DNA of 64,000 nt from Streptomyces sp. NRRL F-6131 (GTDB lineage Bacteria; Actinomycetota; Actinomycetes; Streptomycetales; Streptomycetaceae): NCBI GenBank assembly GCA_000719695.1, contig JOHN01000017.1, positions 124,001-188,000 of the forward strand. Reading direction: 5' to 3'. Under the pieces are notes generated by a model. It worked only from the letters and a program-made list of their open reading frames with translations, was not told where the DNA came from and ran no database searches. This document shows positions 58,232 to 64,000 of the stretch, one piece after another. The translations under genes were made by a program, and so were the position numbers. Position 1 is the stretch's first letter. Each line of letters opens with the position of its first letter.

Positions 58232-58422
58232 CCTGGGAAACGCTCCTGCAGCAGTGGCCCCTCATCGAGGCCGATCTCCACCAGGTGTACGGGATCGACG
58301 TCGGCGCCCCCGGCCTGCTGAGGGAGCGCTCCTGGCGCTGGCTCAAGGTCCGCATCCTCGGCCTGCTGAGCACCAAGTGCCGGACCCAGCGCCACTTCGC
58401 CCCACCCCCCGAGAAGTCCTGA
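58070..58422 (+). CDS. Tail assembly chaperone, frameshifted downstream part (T-like)
   Basis: In the -1 frame relative to the previous gene the sequence continues as PFSRSPEPGDPSRWHPVLGY, GCGEVDAATGLYEWYEHPQA, then LTWETLLQQWPLIEADLHQV to a stop at 58422. There is no good Shine-Dalgarno sequence or start near the boundary, so expression by -1 frameshifting around 58070-58095 (tcgggtggcgacccttctc) is likely. The slippery heptamer is not canonical, so the exact site is uncertain. Start coordinate is approximate. Confidence 0.6.
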
Positions 58423-58446
58423 CCTGCTCCGAGGGGAGGTGCCGCT

Positions 58447-61374
58447 GTGGCGCTGACCGTCGGAGAACTCACCGGCTACGCGGACCTCGACGATGCTCCG
58501 TTCGAAGCCGGCCTGCAGCGGGTGGGCCGCGGCATGCGGGCCGCCGCCGACGACATCGAGCGCGTTGCGGACGCGGCTGGCGAAGACGCCGGCGAGGCAC
58601 TGGGCGAGGGCCTCGCGCAGGAAGCCGAGCAGGGCGCGGAGGAGGCCACCAGCCGGATCGGCACCGCCCTCAAGGGCGCCTCCGTGCTGGCCCTCGCCGC
58701 CGGGGTCGCGGCCGGCGCCGCCCTGGTCAAGGGCGTCTCCGGCGCGATGGAGGAGGAGCAGATCGGGGGCAAGCTGGGCGCCCAGCTCGGCGCGACCCCC
58801 GAACTCGCCCACCGGTACGGGCAGATCGCCGGCCAGCTGTGGGCGGACGCGGTCACCGAGGACGTCCAGGGCGCCGCGGACGCGATCCGGGTGACCATGT
58901 CGTCCGGCCTCCTGCCGACCGGCGCGACCAACGCCCAGATCAAGGAGATGTCGACCAAGGTCAGCGACTTGGCCGACACCTTCGAACTGGACCTGGGCGA
59001 GAGCGCGACGGCGGCCGGGCAGTTGATCCGCCAGGGCCTGGTCAAGGACGGCACCGAGGCCATGGACGTCCTGACCCGGGCCGCCCAGGTGTTGCCGGCC
59101 AGCATGACCGCGGACCTGCCGGCGATCGTCACCGAGTACGGCACGCACCTCAAGCGCATCGGCCTCGACGCCCAGACCAGCTTCGGGCTGATGTCGCAGT
59201 TCGTGAAGGCCGGAGGCCGCGACCTCGACCAGGCCGCCGACGTCCTGCATGAGTTCGCGCGCATCACGAGCGAGGAGACCGACCGCGCGAAGGAAGGATT
59301 CAAGGCCCTCGGCCTGAACGCGGACAAGATGCTGTCCGACATCGGCAAGGGCGGGGACACGGCGAAGGCCGCCCTTCAGGCCAGCCTCGACGCGCTGCGG
59401 CAGGTCAAGGATCCCGCCCAGCAGGCCCAGCTCGGCGTCGCACTTTTCGGCGACATGGCCGGTGAGGCGGCCTCCGCGCTGTGGGCGATGAACCCGGCGA
59501 CCGCCGCCGCCGCTTCCGGCATGGACAAGGCCGCCGGCGCCGCCGCCGGGGTCGGCAACTCCCTGCGCGACAACGCCAGCACCAAGATCGAGCAGTTCAA
59601 GCGGTCCATCGAACAGGGCCTGACCACCGCGGTGGGCGGCACCATGCTGCCCCTGCTGGAGCGCGCGGGCACCGCGCTCGCCGACCGCTTCGGCCCCGCC
59701 CTCACCCAGGCCGCATCGTGGGCCCGCAACGACGCCGCACCGGCCGTCGCGGCCTTCGCCCGCGGAGTCGCCTCCGACCTCGTCCCGGCCGTCTCCTCCG
59801 GCGCGACGTGGCTGGCCGATCACCTCGGCCCGGCCGCCACCGCGGTGGGCCGTTTCGTACGCACCGACCTGATCCCGGGCGCCAAGGACGCAGCAGCCAC
59901 CCTGCGCGACGAGTTCGGCCCTGTCGCCAAGAACGTCGCCGGGTTCCTGAAGGACGACGTCGTTCCGGCGGCCACGAAGGTCGGCCGGGTCCTGAAGGAC
60001 GACGTCGTTCCGGCGGTCGTCACGGTCGCCGTCTGGCTCGGCCAGAACCTGGTGCCCGCGGTGGCGCTCGGCGCCCAGTTCCTCACCGGCACGCTGGTGC
60101 CCGCCCTCGCGGACACCGCGCGCTGGCTGATCGACAACCGCGACGCGATCATGATCGTCGTCGGGGTCATCGGCGCCTTGCTGCTGCCGCTCCTCATCAC
60201 CACCGCCGTCTCCTACGCGCAGACCGGCGCCGCCGCCCTGGCCAGCCGGGCCGCGCAGGTCACGTCATGGGTCGCGACCGGCAGCGCCGCCGTCGTCAAC
60301 GCCGCTCTCAGCGTGGCCGCCTCGTACGACACGGTGGCGGGCTGGATCGCCTCGGGCGCCTCCGCGGTCGCCTCCGCCGCCGAGCAGGTCGGCGCCTGGA
60401 TCGCCACCGGCGCCCGGGCCGTGTGGGGCATGGCTCTCCAGGCGGCTGCCGCTGCCGAGGTGGTGGCGGGCTGGGTCCTGATGGGTGTGCAGTCCATGCT
60501 GCGGGCCGCGCAGATGGCGGCCGCGTGGGTCCTTGCCATGGGCCCGGTCGGCTGGATCACCGCCGCCGTGATCGCCCTGGCTGCCCTGGTGATCACGAAC
60601 TGGGACACGATCAAGAACGCCACCGTGGCCGCCTGGCAGTGGATCTGGAACTGGATCAAGCAGATCGCGGGCTGGATCGTCGACCTCTTCATGAACTTCA
60701 GCCTCGTTGGGCTGCTGGTCAGACACTGGGACTCGATCAAGAACGGGGCCGTCGCGGGATGGAACGCCGTCCTCGACTTCCTCAAGGGCATCCCCGGCGC
60801 GATCTACAACGCCTTCCTCAACTTCACGCCCATCGGCCTCTTGATCAAACACTGGGACAGCATCAAGGCCACGGCCGTCGAAAAGATGACCGATATGGTC
60901 GGCTGGCTGCGGGGCCTGCCAGCCTCGATCGGATCCGCCATCGGCGACCTGGGATCGCTCCTGGTCAGCAAGGGCCGGGACCTGATCTCGGGCCTGTGGT
61001 CCGGCATCCAGGGCATGGGCGGCTGGCTGAAGGACAAGCTGGTCAGCTTCGCTTCGTCCTGGATCCCCGGGCCGATCGCGTCGGCCCTCGGAATCAAGAG
61101 CCCGTCGACCGTGATGCGCGACCAGATCGGCCGCTGGATCCCCGCCGGCATCATCGCCGGCATCGAGCAGGGCGCCCCCGCCCTGGACGCCACCATGCGC
61201 TCCCTCGTCCAGCCCCCGCCCGTACCCGCCTACGCGGGCGCCGGCGCAGGTGGGTACGGGGCGGCGGCCATGCGCGGCGGCGGCCTCTACATCGAGAACT
61301 ACCACGAGGCCGTGGGCTCCTCCGCGTCCGCCACCGCCGAGGAGCTCCTGTGGCTCGGCAAGGCCAGGGGGTGA
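58447..61374 (+). CDS. Tape measure protein
   Basis: 975 residues, setting tail length. N-terminal coiled region; Gly/Ala-rich helices (LALAAGVAAGAALVKGVSGA); a repeated element LKDDVVPA (twice, with an exact 24-bp DNA repeat near 59946 and 59990); hydrophobic helices around 570-700; Trp-rich repeats (HWDSIKNGAVAGWN, HWDSIKATAVEKM); and a C-terminal GIKSPSTVMRDQIGRWIPAG, which is characteristic of tape measures. GTG start after GAGGGGAGG. Confidence 0.92.
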   Translation: MALTVGELTGYADLDDAPFEAGLQRVGRGMRAAADDIERVADAAGEDAGEALGEGLAQEAEQGAEEATSRIGTALKGASVLALAAGVAAGAALVKGVSGAMEEEQIGGKLGAQLGATPELAHRYGQIAGQLWADAVTEDVQGAADAIRVTMSSGLLPTGATNAQIKEMSTKVSDLADTFELDLGESATAAGQLIRQGLVKDGTEAMDVLTRAAQVLPASMTADLPAIVTEYGTHLKRIGLDAQTSFGLMSQFVKAGGRDLDQAADVLHEFARITSEETDRAKEGFKALGLNADKMLSDIGKGGDTAKAALQASLDALRQVKDPAQQAQLGVALFGDMAGEAASALWAMNPATAAAASGMDKAAGAAAGVGNSLRDNASTKIEQFKRSIEQGLTTAVGGTMLPLLERAGTALADRFGPALTQAASWARNDAAPAVAAFARGVASDLVPAVSSGATWLADHLGPAATAVGRFVRTDLIPGAKDAAATLRDEFGPVAKNVAGFLKDDVVPAATKVGRVLKDDVVPAVVTVAVWLGQNLVPAVALGAQFLTGTLVPALADTARWLIDNRDAIMIVVGVIGALLLPLLITTAVSYAQTGAAALASRAAQVTSWVATGSAAVVNAALSVAASYDTVAGWIASGASAVASAAEQVGAWIATGARAVWGMALQAAAAAEVVAGWVLMGVQSMLRAAQMAAAWVLAMGPVGWITAAVIALAALVITNWDTIKNATVAAWQWIWNWIKQIAGWIVDLFMNFSLVGLLVRHWDSIKNGAVAGWNAVLDFLKGIPGAIYNAFLNFTPIGLLIKHWDSIKATAVEKMTDMVGWLRGLPASIGSAIGDLGSLLVSKGRDLISGLWSGIQGMGGWLKDKLVSFASSWIPGPIASALGIKSPSTVMRDQIGRWIPAGIIAGIEQGAPALDATMRSLVQPPPVPAYAGAGAGGYGAAAMRGGGLYIENYHEAVGSSASATAEELLWLGKARG

Positions 61375-61377
61375 CCG

Positions 61378-62295
61378 ATGCCTGCGGTCACCTGGACCGG
61401 CTCCCTGCCGGGGCACGTACAGTACGGCGACCTGCTGCTCGGCCCCGGCACCTCCTGGAGCATGACCGCCCAGGACCCCATCCAGGGCTGGGAGGAGTCA
61501 GTCCCGAGCGACACCGGCACCGTCCTGCGGGCCCAGCAGCACGGAGCCATTGCGGGCCGGATCCTCGCCCAGGCGCGCACGGTGACGATCAACCTCACCG
61601 GGCGGTGCGAGCCCGGGCAGGCATCCCTCGTTATCAGGCAACTCACCGCGCTGACGTCCCCTGTCGGTGCCGCCGAGCTCCCGCTCGTCGTCCAGCTCGA
61701 CGACACGCCGCTCGTTGCCTGGGGCCGTGTCGTGCGCTGGGCTGCTCCGCCGAGCGCCGCGGCACGCATGGGCTCGCTCCGCGGGGCGTCCCTGCAAATC
61801 GTCTGCACGGACCCGCGCCGCTACTCGGTTGCCGAGCAGGTCGCCTCCGCGGTCCTGCCGGTCGGCGAGACCGGCTTGTCCTTCGGCGGGCCGCCCGAGG
61901 TCGGCTTGTCCTTCGGCGGGCCGCCCGAGGTCGGCTTGTCCTTCGGCACTCCTGGGTCGACCGGTGACCTGATCGCCGCCAACGCCGGCAACGAGCCGAC
62001 GCACCCGGTGATCGAGATCCGTGGCCCGGTCACCACGCCGACCGTCACGCTCGGCGCCCTGCGCCTGGAGTACGGGCTCACGCTGGGCGCGACCGACACG
62101 CTCGTGATCGACACATGGGCGGGCACGGTGACGCTCGGCGGCCAGGACCGCCTCTACAGCGCCACCGCGAGGAGTGCCCCGGAGGGGCTGTTCACCCTGC
62201 CTCCCGGCACCAACACCGTCAGCTTCCGGGCCGATCCCGGCTCCACCGATCCCGCCGCGCAGGCCACCGTCCGGTGGCGCTCCGCCTACCTGTAG
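61378..62295 (+). CDS. Distal tail protein (Dit-like)
   Basis: 305 residues. The N-terminal belt-like domain reads WEESVPSDTGTVLRAQQHGA, then ARTVTINLTGRCEP. VCTDPRRYS at about 140 is typical of Dit proteins. The C-terminus is galectin-like (PVIEIRGPVTTPTVTLGALR). Between the two is a 30-bp tandem repeat encoding GLSFGGPPEV. Forms the hub between tube and tail tip. Confidence 0.85.
   Translation: MPAVTWTGSLPGHVQYGDLLLGPGTSWSMTAQDPIQGWEESVPSDTGTVLRAQQHGAIAGRILAQARTVTINLTGRCEPGQASLVIRQLTALTSPVGAAELPLVVQLDDTPLVAWGRVVRWAAPPSAAARMGSLRGASLQIVCTDPRRYSVAEQVASAVLPVGETGLSFGGPPEVGLSFGGPPEVGLSFGTPGSTGDLIAANAGNEPTHPVIEIRGPVTTPTVTLGALRLEYGLTLGATDTLVIDTWAGTVTLGGQDRLYSATARSAPEGLFTLPPGTNTVSFRADPGSTDPAAQATVRWRSAYL
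61873..61947. repeat. 30-bp in-frame tandem repeat in dit
   Basis: Two exact copies (61873-61902, 61903-61932) and a half copy (to 61947), each encoding GLSFGGPPEV, at the junction of the two Dit domains. Confidence 0.95.
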
Positions 62296-62305
62296 GAGGT
62301 CCGTC

Positions 62306-63484
62306 ATGGCCGTGTACGGCGTCTTCGCCGGCCTCACCGGCCTCACCCGCGCGATGCTCCGCCTGGGCACAGTCCTGATGACCCCGACCGGGAGCCTGAC
62401 GGTACGGGGCGGGGTGATCCCGGGCGGGACGCCGCTGCTGCTGACCGGCTCCGGCATGACCGGATCGCTGGCCCCGGGCCGGGCGATCGTGCAGGGCACG
62501 TCCGCGCAGGGCGCCTATCCGATCGTGGTGGATGCGGCGACGTCGGTCCCCATCGCCAACGGGCACGCGAGCCTCCCCCGGATCGACACGGTGTGGGCGG
62601 TCGCCCTGGACACCGACGTGGACGGCTCTGGTACTCGGGCCGGGCAGATCGTCTACCAGCAGGGCACCGCGGCCGCATCGCCGACCGCGCCGACGGCCCC
62701 GGCCTCCGGGCTCGCCTACCTGCGACTCTGGGACATCGCGGTCCCGGCGGGCGCCTCGGGCGGATCCCCGATCAACTGGGGCACGGCGCTCACCGATCAG
62801 CGGGTGTACACGGTGCCGGCGGGCGGCATCACGCCGGGTGCGGCGGCCGGCTCGTACGCCGGGCAGTGGCGGGACGCGGGCGGGGCGACCGGGATCCTGG
62901 AGCGCTACTCCGGGAGCCTGTGGGAGGCGGCGGTCCGGCTCGGTAACTCGGGGCTGCTCGGCCTCGGGGACGTGACGATCACTCGCTCGGCGACCGCCAC
63001 CGCGCAGGTCAACGGGAATCTCAGCGTGACCGGGGTCGGGCAGTGGCTCGACGCCCACAAGACCAGCGCCACACAGGGCGTCACCTCGTCCACCACCCTC
63101 GTCGACGCCACCGGCCTCTCCCTGCCCGTCGTCGCCGGCGCGACGTACGAGATCGAGGGCTGGATCGTCTACGACGGAGCTTTCAACGCCGGTGACATCA
63201 AGGTCGGCTGGACGGTGCCCGCGGGCACGACCGGCACGTGGTCCATCAACGGCCCCGGCACCGGCGGCACCGCGACCTACGCCTCCAACACCGTGCCCAT
63301 CGCCTCGTCGACCACGGCGGGCACGTACGGTACCGGCGGCACCCAGACCAACCTCGCCCCGCGCGGCCGGATCATCGTCACCACCTCCGGCACCTTGCAG
63401 CTGCAGTTCGCGCAGGCCACCAGCAACGGCACCGCCACGAGCATCTACGCCGGGTCGTGGCTCCGGCTGCACCGGATCGCCTGA
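62306..63484 (+). CDS. Tail or receptor-binding structural protein
   Basis: 392 residues from ATG 62306 after TAGGAGG. N-terminal anchor (VYGVFAGLTGLTRAMLRLGT), a domain with IDTVWAVALDTDVDGSGTRA, LAYLRLWDIAVPAGASGGSP, then a C-terminal beta-sandwich (YEIEGWIVYDGAFNAGDIKV; GTYGTGGTQTNLAPRGRIIV) similar to sugar-binding appendages. Probably an upper-baseplate or host-binding protein. Confidence 0.7.
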   Translation: MAVYGVFAGLTGLTRAMLRLGTVLMTPTGSLTVRGGVIPGGTPLLLTGSGMTGSLAPGRAIVQGTSAQGAYPIVVDAATSVPIANGHASLPRIDTVWAVALDTDVDGSGTRAGQIVYQQGTAAASPTAPTAPASGLAYLRLWDIAVPAGASGGSPINWGTALTDQRVYTVPAGGITPGAAAGSYAGQWRDAGGATGILERYSGSLWEAAVRLGNSGLLGLGDVTITRSATATAQVNGNLSVTGVGQWLDAHKTSATQGVTSSTTLVDATGLSLPVVAGATYEIEGWIVYDGAFNAGDIKVGWTVPAGTTGTWSINGPGTGGTATYASNTVPIASSTTAGTYGTGGTQTNLAPRGRIIVTTSGTLQLQFAQATSNGTATSIYAGSWLRLHRIA

Positions 63485-64000
63485 TGGCCACCTACGAGCT
63501 GCTGGTGTGCGACCTACGGACCGATCGCCAGCTCGACCGGATCCCGGTCACCGGCGTGTCCTACGACGACTACATCGGCCGGACGGGCTCGCTGTCCGCG
63601 ACGATCCCGATCCCGGACAGCGCCATGGCCAGCCGCGTCCGGGGTTCGGTGCTGCCCGGCCGCACCATGGTCTACCTGGAGAAATGGGACGCATTCGCCG
63701 GGACGGTGGTGTGGGGCGGGATCCTGTGGACCCGCACACCGACCCGCGACGCACGAGGCTTCTACTCGTGCCCGATCCAGGCGGCCGGCATCGAGTCGGT
63801 GCTGCGCGCGCACCGGATGCTGACGGCCGACCTGGTGGCCGCCGGCGCCGACCAGTTCGCGATTGCCCGCCAGATCGTCACCTACGCGCAGTCCCTGCCG
63901 GGCGGTGACCTCTCGATCGAGATGGACACCTCCCAGCTCAGCGGCGTGCTGCGAGACCGCACCTACAGCCGCTACGACCTGCCCCGTCTCGGCGACCTGC
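63484..64000 (+). CDS. Gp37-like tail protein, 3' partial
   Basis: First 172 residues, cut by the window edge; the ATG overlaps the preceding stop (TGATG). MATYELLVCDLRTDRQLDRI, then VSYDDYIGRTGSLSATIPIP, WGGILWTRTPTRDARGFY and ALL-like FAIARQIVTYAQSLPGGDLS match the siphovirus ReqiPepy6 Gp37-like tail-tip family. Expected to continue several hundred residues. Confidence 0.75.
   Translation, partial: MATYELLVCDLRTDRQLDRIPVTGVSYDDYIGRTGSLSATIPIPDSAMASRVRGSVLPGRTMVYLEKWDAFAGTVVWGGILWTRTPTRDARGFYSCPIQAAGIESVLRAHRMLTADLVAAGADQFAIARQIVTYAQSLPGGDLSIEMDTSQLSGVLRDRTYSRYDLPRLGDL

Larger units (their letters stand above)
20888..64000. mobile_element. Siphovirus-type prophage, left end and body (right end beyond window)
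   Basis: Begins at a split tRNA-Thr and continues to the right edge with integrase, repressor, replication, DNA modification, terminase, head and tail genes in canonical order. Almost all genes read rightward and overlap by ATGA or GTGA, which marks one coordinated unit. Lysis genes, the remaining tail-tip genes and attR are not in view, so completeness and inducibility cannot be judged. Confidence 0.93.

Noticed and set aside
61873..61947. CRISPR-like repeats
   Set aside because: Repeats are contiguous, in frame and without spacers; they encode a decapeptide in the Dit protein.
20888..64000. Integrative conjugative element (AICE) rather than prophage
   Set aside because: Spd-like genes are present, but there is no FtsK-type TraB or RepSA, and a full set of terminase, portal, coat, tape measure and tail genes is present.

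Overview
The window is very GC-rich, with long GTG- or ATG-initiated genes and strong third-position G/C bias. Its left part matches the gene content of a streptomycete chromosome (Streptomyces or Kitasatospora): mutY-disA-radA, a BACON-domain sigma-like membrane protein, and an EshA-type encapsulin. Genus-level assignment is inference.

Region 1 (1-20.9 kb) is host chromosome. It starts inside a DHA2-type MFS exporter. Then come mutY, a membrane-anchored low-complexity protein, disA (c-di-AMP synthase), radA and a BACON-domain protein, which together form a genome-maintenance neighbourhood. Next are a GAP-family membrane protein, two tandem and visibly damaged DUF1254/DUF1214 genes that share a 116-bp nearly identical segment, and an NAD-dependent epimerase. 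A two-gene unit follows: a family 2B encapsulin with a cyclic-nucleotide-binding domain (EshA), then a polyprenyl diphosphate synthase that is probably its cargo. A divergent ATP-grasp ligase, an O6-alkylguanine-DNA alkyltransferase, a small conserved protein, an MFS transporter and a degenerate tyrosine-recombinase-like protein complete the region.

Region 2 (20.9-64 kb, continuing past the right edge) is a prophage inserted in the 3' half of a tRNA-Thr(TGT) gene. The left attachment site lies at about 20,888-20,933. The integrase, a small partner gene and a repressor read leftward. A GCCTTCCAC operator set separates them from a long rightward transcription unit. The early block (23.3-34.2 kb) holds a Cro-like regulator, an Xis-like protein, a PD-(D/E)XK nuclease next to a phiC31 Gp3-like protein, an HNH protein, a DnaQ-like exonuclease, a RuvC-like resolvase, a WhiB-like protein with two extra Cys/His modules, a DUF2303 protein, and a DnaB-N/RecA-type replication ATPase. 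The ATPase gene contains a block of G/C-tract hairpins that may be an origin.

The middle block (34.2-46.7 kb) has many small unknown genes, an orphan C5-cytosine methyltransferase with an unusual SPEC catalytic motif, and XRE and LuxR-type regulators. It also holds a palindrome-controlled leftward regulator gene facing a cluster of small membrane proteins that resembles the Spd (spread) genes of actinomycete conjugative plasmids.

The late block (46.8 kb to the end) begins after a strong terminator. It contains an SGNH hydrolase, small and large terminase, portal, minor capsid protein, scaffold, P22-type coat, decoration and connector proteins, tail terminator, major tail protein, a tail-assembly-chaperone pair with a probable frameshift, tape measure, distal tail protein, a tail structural protein and a Gp37-like tail protein cut by the window edge. 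This is a long-tailed, non-contractile (siphovirus) architecture. Lysis genes and the right attachment site must lie outside the window.
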